A DNA stretch of 64,000 bases from Clostridia bacterium (lineage in GTDB: Bacteria > Bacillota > Clostridia > Lachnospirales > Lachnospiraceae). Of this stretch, positions 35,616 to 44,447 are shown piece after piece. Position numbers and translations under genes: made by a program. Where the stretch lies: contig CAJTEN010000001.1 of NCBI GenBank assembly GCA_910575245.1, positions 434,001 to 498,000 of the forward strand, in the 5' to 3' direction. Below the pieces are notes generated by a model. That model did no database searches and was not told the DNA's origin. It saw only the letters and a list, made by a program, of their open reading frames with translations. How positions within the stretch are numbered: the stretch's first letter is position 1; every line of letters begins with the position of its first letter.

Positions 35616-37172
35616 CTATGACTTCGTCTCGTGATATACCTTTTCGGTGTTGACATTCCAGATATTATCCTTGGACGTGACGCCGTTTACAATGTTTTTG
35701 ACCGTCTCGAAGGAAGTCACCATGGAGTGGTCGATGTTGTTGTAGCGGTGCTGGCCGTTGCGTCCCACGCAGTAGAGATTGTCGATGGTCTTCAAGTAGT
35801 CTACCAACGTATCAATATCCTTATAGGTGTCGAAATAGGCGGGATAGGCTTTCTTGACACGCTCCACATGGGAGTCCATCACGTCTGCGGGAGAGTCGAT
35901 CAGTCCCATGCGGAGGATCTCGTCAACCGCGAAATTTGTAAATGCTTCGTCGGACATGCTCCAGTACTTATCCCCCTCGAAACAGAAGTATTCCAGACCG
36001 ATCCATACGGTGTGCTCCAGATCCCGGATCATATAAGGGGACCAGTTATTGTAGATCTGGAAGCGTCCCAGCTGCACATCCCGGTCATGTACGTAAACCC
36101 AGCAGTCGGGAACGATGTTGCCGATGGTCTTTAATCTGGTCTTGTTCTTCAGGTTCAGCTTCGGAAGCAGGAGCCCAACTGTCATATAGTCACGGTAGGG
36201 CAGGCCGGCGGCAATTCTGGCAGGTTCTTTCGGTACGTCGTTCATGCCCGCAACCAGATCCTTTACCGGCATGGAGGAGATGAAGATATCGCCCTCCACG
36301 GTAATCTCACTGCCATCCTTGACGTAGGTCAGGGAGGTAATATGGTTGTGCTCATCCTTATGCAGCCGGGTCACGAGACAGCCGGCCAGAACCCTGCCGC
36401 CCATTTTCCTGATCTCTTCGGCCGTCACCTCCCACAACTGGCCGGGGCCGAGCTTAGGGTAACTGAATTCTTCGATCAGGGAGGTCTCCACTTCACGGTT
36501 TTTATTACCCGGCAGCATTTTGGAGAACATGTCTTTGATAATGGCGGTAATGGAAAGTCCCTTCACCCGCTGGGCGCCCCAGTCGGGTGCAATTTCGGCA
36601 GGGGAGCGGCCCCACAGGTTTTCGGTGTAGTTTTCAAAGAACATGGAGTACAGCTTCTTCCCAAAACGGTTGATATAGAAATCTTCCAGTGAATTTTCCT
36701 TCCGTTTGTGGATCAGGCTGAAGAGATAGCTGAAGCCTACCTCAAGAGTGGTGAGCAATCCCATATTGACAAAAGTTTCCGGTTTCAGTGAGATCGGATA
36801 ATCAAAGAATTTTCGCTTAAAATAGATACGGGATACTCTGTTGCGGCGCAGCATGACCCTGTCTTCCTTCTCGGGATCGGGGCCGCCGGGAGTAAGCGTC
36901 ATCTCCCGGTGCAGTACGATATCGTCATAAGTCGGCGAGCCCTGCAGCGGCAGCATATTATTCCACCATTCGTTTACTTCGGGAACCTTGGAGAAGAAGC
37001 GGTGCCCGCCCATATCCATACGGTTGCCTTTATAATTGACAGTCCTGGAGATGCCGCCCATGGCGTTGCTCTCTTCCAGGACCACGACTTCATATTCGCT
37101 TGATTGCTTCAGCAATTCATATGCGGCGGTGAGCCCGGCAGGGCCTGCGCCGATAATGTATACTTTTTTCAT
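35616..37172 (-). CDS. FAD-dependent oxidoreductase (protoporphyrinogen oxidase/UDP-galactopyranose mutase-like)
   Basis: The protein has 518 residues from ATG 37172; the frame extends upstream but [20 protein letters not shown] is the clear FAD-binding start (GxGxxG). Then [14 protein letters not shown] and [18 protein letters not shown], and a late [20 protein letters not shown] that closes the FAD site. [13 protein letters not shown] and [19 protein letters not shown] are typical of a bacterial group found in polysaccharide loci. It probably oxidises or isomerises a sugar or polyprenyl sugar, but unlike classical UDP-galactopyranose mutase it is over 500 residues. Exact reaction unknown. 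Confidence 0.88.
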   Translation of the reverse strand: MKKVYIIGAGPAGLTAAYELLKQSSEYEVVVLEESNAMGGISRTVNYKGNRMDMGGHRFFSKVPEVNEWWNNMLPLQGSPTYDDIVLHREMTLTPGGPDPEKEDRVMLRRNRVSRIYFKRKFFDYPISLKPETFVNMGLLTTLEVGFSYLFSLIHKRKENSLEDFYINRFGKKLYSMFFENYTENLWGRSPAEIAPDWGAQRVKGLSITAIIKDMFSKMLPGNKNREVETSLIEEFSYPKLGPGQLWEVTAEEIRKMGGRVLAGCLVTRLHKDEHNHITSLTYVKDGSEITVEGDIFISSMPVKDLVAGMNDVPKEPARIAAGLPYRDYMTVGLLLPKLNLKNKTRLKTIGNIVPDCWVYVHDRDVQLGRFQIYNNWSPYMIRDLEHTVWIGLEYFCFEGDKYWSMSDEAFTNFAVDEILRMGLIDSPADVMDSHVERVKKAYPAYFDTYKDIDTLVDYLKTIDNLYCVGRNGQHRYNNIDHSMVTSFETVKNIVNGVTSKDNIWNVNTEKVYHETKS

Positions 37173-37364
37173 GAAATACCTCACACTGTATGGAAAACTT
37201 AATCCGCCTGGGGCAGGCTGAGTTAGGAAGCGCCATGTTCTCAAGGAATGCGCATTCCTGACCCGTAAATAGTAGCACCATTTTACCATATTTAAGGCTG
37301 ATTGTACAGTGACATCTTGCCCTGCTTCCGGTGAAATGATATACTGTTGTAACAGTTTAACAGT

Positions 37365-37553
37365 CAATATCATTTAGTTAAGTCTATACACAGCGTCTGA
37401 TATGATAGGATTCTCCTTAGGACCGTAGGAAAACGCCGGTACTTAATGAGGTTTTCCACGAATTTAGTACCGCTGCGTTTGGAACCGAGCGAAAGCGCGT
37501 CCTCAGGAGATTCCTATCATGTCAGGCGCGTCCGGCTTAACTTAATGACATTG
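37365..37553 (+). mobile_element. 189-bp MITE, copy 3
   Basis: CAATATC...GACATTG, differing from copy 1 at only a handful of positions. The flanks GTTTAACAGT (37355-37364) and GTTTAACAGT (37554-37563) are an exact 10-bp target duplication. It lies between the divergent oxidoreductase and membrane-protein genes; 37173-37354 shows no other gene. Confidence 0.94.
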
Positions 37554-37589
37554 GTTTAACAGTTTATAGATCAGAATGAGAGGTTGACA

Positions 37590-38765
37590 ATGTTTCAGAT
37601 CCCAGGCTTACTTTTCTGGCTTGTTGTGATACCCTATTGCATCGGCATGGTCCCGGCGGCTCTTCTGGCGGAAGAGAGAAGGGATCCCGGCTTTCTTATG
37701 CTTGCCGGGTATTTTACGATGTGGGCATTATACGGGACGGTAACGATCCCGGTGGTATTATTTGTGAAATACGACAATTTTATTATAGCATCCGACTGTT
37801 TTATGGTCTTAAGTATCCTCTGCGCGGCGGGGGGCGTGGGACTTATGTACCGCCGCAGGAAGAATTCCGTGACAGACCACGGAAGGACTGCTTTTGCGGA
37901 TTATATGCGTCAGATGCCGTGGGCAGAGAGACTAGAGTGGATGTTATTTCTTATCTTGCTGGGCTTTCAGCTGTATAAGGCAGCAGTGTACGCATCCTTT
38001 GACGGGGATGATGCATACTATGTGGTGGAATCGCTGATTGCGCAGCAGGCGGATACCATGTACAGTATCCTGCCGTATACAGGAAGGCACACGGGACTGG
38101 ATATCCGGCATGCGTTGGCGGTATTTCCCATGTGGATTGCCTTCGTGGCGGATAAGAGCCATATCCATGCCACAATCCTGTCGCATACGGTCCTGCCGCT
38201 GGTTCTGGTCCCGCTTGGCTATCTTGTGTATTATGAGATCGGCAGAGTGCTTTTTAAGGAAAGACCGGCGGACGGCGAACAGGTATTTTGCAGAGAGAAT
38301 CTGCCGGCCTTTATGATTCTCATGGCAATGTTCCAGATCTTCGGAAACGTATCGATCTATACGAATGAAACCTTCTTCCTGACCAGGACATGGCAGGGGA
38401 AGGCCGTGGCAGGCAGTTTGGTGATACCTGCACTGCTCTGGCTGTTCCTGCTGCTTAATCAGAGGCCGGACAGACAGGATAAGCCGGACAGAAGGCGCCA
38501 CAGGGCAAAGAAGAGGGACGGGGGCGGTGTCAGGTTTCCCAGGGCTGGCCTGTGGTTTCTGCTGGTCTGTGTTAACATGACGGCGGGTATCTGCAGTTCC
38601 ATAGCGGTATTTCTGGTGTCTGTCCTGATGGCAGCAGCCGCGTTCTGCCTGGCAATTGTGGAGCGGGATTACAAGGTGGTAATCAGGATGGGGGCTGTGT
38701 GTATCCCCAATGCTGTTTACGTGCTGACATATCTGCTCGTAGCATACGGCTATCTGCTGCGATAG
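37590..38765 (+). CDS. Polytopic membrane protein, N-terminal part (DUF6077-like)
   Basis: The 391-residue protein starts at ATG 37590 with AGAGG six bases upstream (TTG 37584 in frame). About ten hydrophobic segments; the extracellular FDGDDAYYVVESLIAQQ segment is the acidic signature of the family, followed by YTGRHTGLDIRHALAVFPMW. Related proteins, as I remember them, run to 500-600 residues, whereas this one stops after YLLVAYGYLLR. The next gene, in the same reading frame, encodes what looks like the missing end. GT-C-like function is inferred. Confidence 0.7.
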   Translation: MFQIPGLLFWLVVIPYCIGMVPAALLAEERRDPGFLMLAGYFTMWALYGTVTIPVVLFVKYDNFIIASDCFMVLSILCAAGGVGLMYRRRKNSVTDHGRTAFADYMRQMPWAERLEWMLFLILLGFQLYKAAVYASFDGDDAYYVVESLIAQQADTMYSILPYTGRHTGLDIRHALAVFPMWIAFVADKSHIHATILSHTVLPLVLVPLGYLVYYEIGRVLFKERPADGEQVFCRENLPAFMILMAMFQIFGNVSIYTNETFFLTRTWQGKAVAGSLVIPALLWLFLLLNQRPDRQDKPDRRRHRAKKRDGGGVRFPRAGLWFLLVCVNMTAGICSSIAVFLVSVLMAAAAFCLAIVERDYKVVIRMGAVCIPNAVYVLTYLLVAYGYLLR

Positions 38766-38879
38766 CTTTCTTATTACCGTAGAAGCTGCCGATAACCGGG
38801 GCTGTGCTGTCCGTGAACGCACCATGCGGCTTGCAGCAGGTGTGTGTATATTTGGGAAGAAAGTATAGAGAGTACATCT

Positions 38880-39653
38880 ATGTGGGGCATTTTTTTAGAG
38901 AGTGTTGTGATATTTAAGAATTATATGGGTTTTCATGAGAAAAACTGGCTGGCTTTTCTCTATCTCGGTATCCTGCTGTACCTGTGGTTTGCAGAGAAGG
39001 ACAGGCGCAGGCGGGCTATCTTTGTCTATGTGCCGACGCTGCTTCTTGCACTGTTTTTCTGCCCGTTATTCCGCAAGCTGTTCGTGAGGCTGCTGGATGA
39101 TTCGGAGACCTATTACAGACTTTTGTGGCTGCTGCAGATGAGCCTGGTCAGCGCCTACGGTATGATCAAGCTTTGTGCCAGGCATCGCAGGACAGGGCTT
39201 GCACTGATGTGTGCGCTTATTGTGGCGGGCGGCAATTATGTCTATGACAGTGAGCATATTTCCAGGGCGGAGAATGCTTATCATCTGCCTCAGGAGACGA
39301 TCGATATCGTGGATCTGATAGAGCCGGAGGAAGGGCGCATCACGGTGCTTGTGCCGGCAGACCTGATTTATTATATACGTCAGTACAGCACCAATATCGA
39401 ACTGCCCTACGGCAGGGAGATGCTGATTGCCAGATGGGACTATTATAATGCCATGTATGAGGCTATGGAGAAGGCGGAAGTGATCGAGACGGAGACTTTC
39501 GTGGAACTGGCCAGAGAGTATCCTTGTGCTTATATTGTGCTGAAAGAGGACCGTAAGCTGGCAGAGCCGCTCACGGAGTACGGATATGAACGGTTTGGCC
39601 AGGTGGGAGAGTTTGTGGTCTACAAGGATACGGAGACGGGCAGCCACAGGTAG
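38880..39653 (+). CDS. Membrane protein, probable C-terminal part of the split DUF6077-like protein
   Basis: The 257-residue protein starts at ATG 38880 (frame open from GTG 38844). It has about four hydrophobic segments, DSETYYRLLWLLQMSLVSAYG (a stretch that follows the membrane core in related full-length proteins) and a soluble C-terminal domain ITVLVPADLIYYIRQYS. It is in the same frame as the upstream gene; between them are three stop codons and about 110 bases. It may still be translated by itself, or the pair may be a broken gene. The MBOAT gene starts 46 bases downstream. Confidence 0.55.
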   Translation: MWGIFLESVVIFKNYMGFHEKNWLAFLYLGILLYLWFAEKDRRRRAIFVYVPTLLLALFFCPLFRKLFVRLLDDSETYYRLLWLLQMSLVSAYGMIKLCARHRRTGLALMCALIVAGGNYVYDSEHISRAENAYHLPQETIDIVDLIEPEEGRITVLVPADLIYYIRQYSTNIELPYGREMLIARWDYYNAMYEAMEKAEVIETETFVELAREYPCAYIVLKEDRKLAEPLTEYGYERFGQVGEFVVYKDTETGSHR

Positions 39654-39699
39654 CAGTATGATGATAAAGAGCCGCCGCACCGGCGGCACGGAGTGAGAG

Positions 39700-41217
39700 A
39701 TGTTATTTAATTCCTATATTTTTATATTTCTGTTTTTTCCTATTTGCCTGTTCGGATATTATGGCTTGCTGTATCTGCACAGGGAACGGCCGGCCCGGAT
39801 TTTTCTCGTCCTTATGTCCTTCTGGTTCTATGGATATTTTAACCTGTCCTATCTGCTCATCATGATCTGCAGCATTGCGGGCAATTATCTGTTCCACCGG
39901 ATCCTGTCGCGAAGGAGCAGCAGGGCGCTTATGGCGGCGGCTGTGGCGGCCAATCTGGGTGTACTGTTTTACTTTAAGTACTTCGATTTTTTCCTTTCTA
40001 CGATGAATACGGTGTTCGGCAGTTCGGCTGCCCTGCGGGGTATTATTCTGCCGCTGGGGATCAGTTTCTTTACCTTTCAGCAGATTTCCTTTGTGGCGGA
40101 TACCTACAGGGGTGAGGTGAAGGAATGTCCCTTTATCGATTATGCGTTGTTCGTCGCTTTCTTCCCGCAGCTGATTGCAGGGCCGATCGTCAATCACAAT
40201 GAAATGCTCCCGCAGTTTGCACGGATTGGGAAACAGTCTGTACAGTGGGAAAGTATTGCCAGGGGATGCGGCTTATTCATCCTTGGACTTGCGAAGAAGG
40301 TGCTGCTTGCGGATACCTTCGGCAGGGCGGTGGATTATGGCTATGCCAATCTGGCCGTGCTGGGACGGCTGGATGCCGTCCTGGTGGCGTTCTTCTATAT
40401 TCTGCAGCTGTACTTTGACTTCAGCGGGTACTGCGACATGGCAAGAGGAATCGGCAGGATGATGGGCATAGAGATTCCGGCCAATTTCAATGCACCGTAT
40501 CAGGCAGTGAACATCGTCGATTTCTGGAAAAGATGGCATATTACGCTGAGCCGTTTCTTCACGAAGTATGTCTATATTCCTTTGGGAGGCAGCCGGAGAG
40601 GGCAGGCCAGGACTTATATGAATCTGATGCTCGTCTTCCTGCTCAGCGGACTGTGGCATGGGGCAGGATGGCATTACCTGGTGTGGGGCGCTACCCAGGG
40701 AGTACTGTATGTACTTACGAAAATCTGGCAAAATCACAGGAGCAAACGCAGTGCCCTCAGAGGGGAAACACAGACGGAGGCTGGCAGATCCGGTAAGACA
40801 GGGCTGAAGCATAGAATTATGACATTGGTGTCACGTGTGCTGCTGATCTTCTATGTGGCGGCATCTGAGGTGTATTTCCGGGCAGAAAGCGTGGCGCAGG
40901 CGAACCGGCTGCTTCTCACCGCGGTGAAAGGGCCTTTGCAGAAGATATCGGTGGATCTGGCAGAATGCTTCCGGTTGGACGAGTTCTGGTATGTGCTGAA
41001 AGTACTGCGCCTGGACCGTATGGAATACAGCAGGTATCTTCTGATGTGGCTGATGCTGGCAGCGGGTATTTATCTGACAATGATAGGAAAAGATGCTGCA
41101 CGGCGGATGGAGGAAGCGAAGCTTCGGGCTGGATCTGCGGTGGTTTTTGCCTTGTTGGCTGTGTGGTGTGTACTGAGCTTCTCGCAGGTAAGTACCTTCC
41201 TGTATTATAATTTCTGA
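39700..41217 (+). CDS. MBOAT family O-acyltransferase
   Basis: The 505-residue polytopic protein starts MLFNSYIFIFLFFPICLFGYYG. Core motifs: LPLGISFFTFQQISFVADTYRG, YFDFSGYCDMARG, FWKRWHITLSRFFTKYVYIPLGG and the catalytic His320 in SGLWHGAGWHYL. It is close in pattern to the 16392 MBOAT. The gene for an SGNH-type partner follows 23 bases downstream, giving a compact acylation module. The acyl donor may be acetyl-CoA or an ACP-borne group. Confidence 0.95.
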   Translation: MLFNSYIFIFLFFPICLFGYYGLLYLHRERPARIFLVLMSFWFYGYFNLSYLLIMICSIAGNYLFHRILSRRSSRALMAAAVAANLGVLFYFKYFDFFLSTMNTVFGSSAALRGIILPLGISFFTFQQISFVADTYRGEVKECPFIDYALFVAFFPQLIAGPIVNHNEMLPQFARIGKQSVQWESIARGCGLFILGLAKKVLLADTFGRAVDYGYANLAVLGRLDAVLVAFFYILQLYFDFSGYCDMARGIGRMMGIEIPANFNAPYQAVNIVDFWKRWHITLSRFFTKYVYIPLGGSRRGQARTYMNLMLVFLLSGLWHGAGWHYLVWGATQGVLYVLTKIWQNHRSKRSALRGETQTEAGRSGKTGLKHRIMTLVSRVLLIFYVAASEVYFRAESVAQANRLLLTAVKGPLQKISVDLAECFRLDEFWYVLKVLRLDRMEYSRYLLMWLMLAAGIYLTMIGKDAARRMEEAKLRAGSAVVFALLAVWCVLSFSQVSTFLYYNF

Positions 41218-41240
41218 TAGGAAAGGCTGTATGGTGGAAG

Positions 41241-42296
41241 ATGAACAGATATAAAAAGTGGATCTTATCCATAATATGTATGATGCTCCTGTTTTTCGCT
41301 TCGGTGGCGGCGCTGGTGATCTGGGTGGATCCCTTCTTCCAGTACCATAAACCGCTTGAAAAGTTCCCTTATCTGGTGGACAATCAACTCAGCCAGAATC
41401 CGGGAATGGCGAAGCACCTGGAATATGACAGCGTGATCCTGGGTTCTTCCATGACGGTGAATTTCAATACGGACTGGTTTGGGGAACTGATGGATTTAAA
41501 TGCGGTCAAGCTCAATTACAGCGGTGCTTATCCGAAGGACCAGTCGAATATCATGAAGATTATTTTCGACAGCGGCCATCAGGTGGATAAGGTATTTCTG
41601 GGGCTGGATGTGACAACTTATACCGGAGGCGTGGAGGAGACCAAATATCCTGTGCCGTATTATCTGTATGACGATAATTTGATAAATGATATCCAATATC
41701 TTTTTAACAAGGATGTACTGCTGAATTATATCTTAAGGCCGATGGCAGATCCGGATAAGACAGATCTGGCTACCGTCTATCAGAGCTGGTGGACAGACGA
41801 GTATTACAACATCCAGTGGGTTATGCACAATTATGAGCAGCCGGGGGCGGTGGCACAGGAGACGCCCGCGGATGCCTATCTGGAGAGTACAAAGCAGAAC
41901 CTGGAAGTCAATCTCTGCCCTTATATTGAGCAGAACCCGGACACGATGTTCTATGTTTTCTTTCCGCCCTACAGCATTCTGTTCTGGAATGATGTGATGC
42001 AGGAGAATCATCTGGAGGCCACGATGGCGGAATACCAGTGCATCGCGGATACGCTTCTTGCCTATGATAATGTGAGAGTTTTCTTCTTCCCGAATCAGGA
42101 ATGGATCGTGACTGACTTGAATAACTATGCGGATATCAGCCATTACCACAGTGATATCAATTACTACATGACAGAGTGCTTCGCCAGGGGGGAATGCGAG
42201 GTGGCGGACAGTGTACAGATGGCCGGGGAGCTTGAGAAGATGCGTGATGTGATCGAAAGATTTGACTTCGATGCTTTGTTTTCTGTGGAGTATTGA
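41241..42296 (+). CDS. SGNH-like membrane-anchored protein, MBOAT partner
   Basis: The 351-residue protein has one N-terminal membrane segment (about 8-30), then VDPFFQYHKPLEKFPYLVDN. The SGNH serine lies in VILGSSMTVNF, and the His/Asp block in DISHYHSDINYYM. The motif set is that of the DltD/AlgJ-like group, although the block V Asn is unclear. It starts 23 bases after the MBOAT stop, so they are cotranscribed and would work together in extracellular O-acylation. Confidence 0.8.
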   Translation: MNRYKKWILSIICMMLLFFASVAALVIWVDPFFQYHKPLEKFPYLVDNQLSQNPGMAKHLEYDSVILGSSMTVNFNTDWFGELMDLNAVKLNYSGAYPKDQSNIMKIIFDSGHQVDKVFLGLDVTTYTGGVEETKYPVPYYLYDDNLINDIQYLFNKDVLLNYILRPMADPDKTDLATVYQSWWTDEYYNIQWVMHNYEQPGAVAQETPADAYLESTKQNLEVNLCPYIEQNPDTMFYVFFPPYSILFWNDVMQENHLEATMAEYQCIADTLLAYDNVRVFFFPNQEWIVTDLNNYADISHYHSDINYYMTECFARGECEVADSVQMAGELEKMRDVIERFDFDALFSVEY

Positions 42297-42380
42297 CCGG
42301 TAAAGGTCCAGGAAGGCGGTTGTGTGCGGACGCGGTGGGCTGCGTGGCCGTGGCCGGAAGAAAAGGAACTTGTTTTCAGA

Positions 42381-42430
42381 AAGGGCATGTTACATCTGCA
42401 AGGTATTTCCATGCAGTATAACATGCCCTT
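42381..42430. terminator. Large hairpin between convergent genes
   Basis: AAGGGCATGTTA pairs exactly with TAACATGCCCTT (12 bp), with an inner CTGCA/TGCAG stem. It sits between two stop codons and could end transcripts from both sides, though there is no T-run. Confidence 0.6.
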
Positions 42431-42439
42431 AAATAAATG

Positions 42440-43501
42440 CTATTCTTGTCCGCTCAGCTCCGGAAAGATACACTGTACAAACCTGTCGGCCAGCAGCCGC
42501 CGTCCGGCATCATTGAAATGGATATAATCCTTCATGTACTCCTGGCAGTTGTCTTCGTTGATGGAACCGTAGAAATTATCGATGAAGGAAACGCCGCAGT
42601 CGCTGGCAGTATCCAATTCCTTCTGCAAATAGTGGCTCAGTGTGCCGTTGCCAAGGTCAACCCGGTCGCCGTTCTCGAAATTGCCCTCTTCATTGATGGT
42701 GTAGCAGAAGGTATGCGACATAATTACGATACGGATATGCGGGTAGGCTTTCTGGATCGCTTCCACACCAGTCCGCAGGGCGCCTGTGTAGGTCACAACC
42801 GAATACAGATCGTTGGGATCCTCGCAGGGCCTTCGGTTGATATAGTCGCTGGCGTCATACATGATACAGAGTAAGTCTACCGTATTCATGTCCAGAGCTT
42901 CCAGCATGGCAGTATTCTCGGCGAAGGACTCGTCATAGCTGTAAGTGGCGGCGGTTTTCATTATATCAAAATCGCCGGAGGCCAGACTGTTGGCTACATA
43001 GGAAAAGGAAAAAGCGTCGAGAATGTATCCGTCGTTATATTCATCCAGCTGCGCCGCTATGGTGGTGCCGGTAAAAGATCCGTCATAGACCGTCGCGCCT
43101 GTCCTGGAGGCAATCTGCTCAGACAGTTTTATTGTTTCATCCGCATCCAGCTTAAGGGAGAAAGGGTCATCGCCCAGGCACAGGATCGTGGTCACGCCGT
43201 CATCCTCATGCCCTTCCAGCTTGTCCGGGGCCAGCGGGATGATATTGTCCATCGCTTCCGTATCGAAATCGGTGGTCTGGAAGTCCGGATCGTAGTCGGA
43301 AGGAATTCCCTTGTTCCATTTATAGAGTCTGTAGGCAGAGAAGCCTGCGATCAGCAGAATGACAGCCAGCAGGATAATGTGTATGTTTATATGAAAGTGC
43401 TGCTGTTTTTTCTTCGATGCATTATGCGATGCATTATGCGATACATTATGCCGGGGGTTCGAAACCTTGTTCCGGCTGTCTTTTTTATGGTCCTGATTCA
43501 T
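42440..43501 (-). CDS. Membrane-anchored SGNH/GDSL hydrolase-like protein
   Basis: The 353-residue protein has a His/Asn/Ser-rich cytoplasmic tail (HNVSHNASHNASKKKQQHFH), one membrane segment (about 38-58) and an extracellular SGNH-like domain. Block I is degenerate: TTILCLGDDPFSL has Asp where the nucleophilic Ser of GDS would be. FTGTTIAAQL, LCIMYDASDYIN and the C-terminal DYIHFNDAGRRLLADRF (catalytic Asp/His) are recognisable. With the nucleophile in doubt it may bind rather than cut acyl-sugars. It converges on the MBOAT/SGNH pair. Confidence 0.75.
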   Translation of the reverse strand: MNQDHKKDSRNKVSNPRHNVSHNASHNASKKKQQHFHINIHIILLAVILLIAGFSAYRLYKWNKGIPSDYDPDFQTTDFDTEAMDNIIPLAPDKLEGHEDDGVTTILCLGDDPFSLKLDADETIKLSEQIASRTGATVYDGSFTGTTIAAQLDEYNDGYILDAFSFSYVANSLASGDFDIMKTAATYSYDESFAENTAMLEALDMNTVDLLCIMYDASDYINRRPCEDPNDLYSVVTYTGALRTGVEAIQKAYPHIRIVIMSHTFCYTINEEGNFENGDRVDLGNGTLSHYLQKELDTASDCGVSFIDNFYGSINEDNCQEYMKDYIHFNDAGRRLLADRFVQCIFPELSGQE

Positions 43502-43652
43502 AATTTTATACCTCTTTCTTAAATCCTGTATGCTGACTGACAGCGGCCAGACCGGCGTACGGCAGCAATCATATACATTTAGTTTACTATGAATTGATGC
43601 AAAAATCCATGTTTTCCCTTTTTTTTAATAAAATCTTATATTTTACAGAGAA

Positions 43653-43693
43653 AAAGAGCGCTGCCAAAAGCGGTGCTTTTTGGAACGCTCTTT
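43653..43693 (-). terminator. Rho-independent terminator of the zinc-ribbon gene
   Basis: On the minus strand AAAGAGCG...CGCTCTTT with an inner CCAAAAAGC/GCTTTTGG stem, followed by TTCTC and a T-rich tail. It lies 34 bases after the stop of the gene at 43727. Confidence 0.75.
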
Positions 43694-43726
43694 ATCCGGT
43701 CGCCTGAGTCCGCGGCATGAATGATG

Positions 43727-44050
43727 TCATACCAGCGTTATTTTCTTGTCCTGTGGGGTTTTGTCAGGCCGTGGGTAGGTAAAAAATGTGGTTTGTGTCA
43801 TCTGTGACTGTAATTCTTTGTACCATTTACTATATTTATACATACGATATGTAGTACTTAGCATTTGTAATTGTTCATCATCTGCGCAGGAACTGCAGAA
43901 CTGCTGTCGTGCTTCCTGATTCATGGTAACATAGTCCATGTAGGAAATCTTCAGTTCTTGGATTCCCTTGTGACATTTCGGACATCTCTGTTTGTGCCCG
44001 TTAAGCATGTAAACTCGTTGGCAACTCTTACAGTAATGCATATACATCAT
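43727..44050 (-). CDS. Small zinc-ribbon protein
   Basis: The protein has 107 residues from ATG 44050 (the frame opens at ATG 44071, which has no ribosome site; GGAAGGGAAG lies before 44050). Three CxxC knuckles: YCKSCQRV, CPKCHKG and FCSSCADD, so probably one or two zinc ribbons. The C-terminal half is basic, Tyr- and Gln-rich (YRMYKYSKWYKELQSQM). Function unknown. It has its own promoter and terminator, so it is a monocistronic unit unrelated by strand to the neighbouring wall hydrolase. Confidence 0.75.
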   Translation of the reverse strand: MMYMHYCKSCQRVYMLNGHKQRCPKCHKGIQELKISYMDYVTMNQEARQQFCSSCADDEQLQMLSTTYRMYKYSKWYKELQSQMTQTTFFTYPRPDKTPQDKKITLV

Positions 44051-44116
44051 GATAAAACTTCCCTTCCTCATATTAACGTTGAACAGTGAATGTTGAAATT
44101 GTAAGTTTACTCTTGT

Positions 44117-44145
44117 ATTGTGTCAGTTATGGTTGATAAAGTCAA
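44117..44145 (-). promoter_or_regulatory. Predicted promoter for the zinc-ribbon gene
   Basis: On the minus strand TTGACT (44140-44145), 17 bases, CACAAT (44117-44122). Confidence 0.5.
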
Positions 44146-44256
44146 GCGAATATACCGTAAAATGGCGGATTTGGCGGTGTAAGGTATCGCGGAATGCATG
44201 AGTAAACAGTAAATTTTAGCAAAAAATCCGTAAAAATTGCATAATGCCGAAAAATC

Positions 44257-44285
44257 TTGAATGTAATGCTGGTGTATGCTATAAT
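44257..44285 (+). promoter_or_regulatory. Strong predicted promoter for the 1056-residue GH25 gene
   Basis: TTGAAT (44257-44262), 17 bases, TATAAT (44280-44285). The leader of about 155 bases has no obvious fold. It diverges from the promoter at 44117. Confidence 0.7.
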
Positions 44286-44447
44286 GTTACAGATTTGTTA
44301 AGACGAGAGTTTACATAAAACGCAGGCTCTGACATTGCACGATGAACAGGAAAGCGAGTCTGTATTCGATGGTATGACGATAAACCAGAACAGGAAAGCT
44401 TGTGTCTGCATCCGAATTCGCAGGCTGAGCAGAAATGGGAGACTGAC

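Noticed and set aside
35616-37373. Upstream extension of the FAD oxidoreductase to 37373
   Set aside because: The added 67 residues precede the canonical FAD-binding start and run into the target duplication of MITE copy 3.
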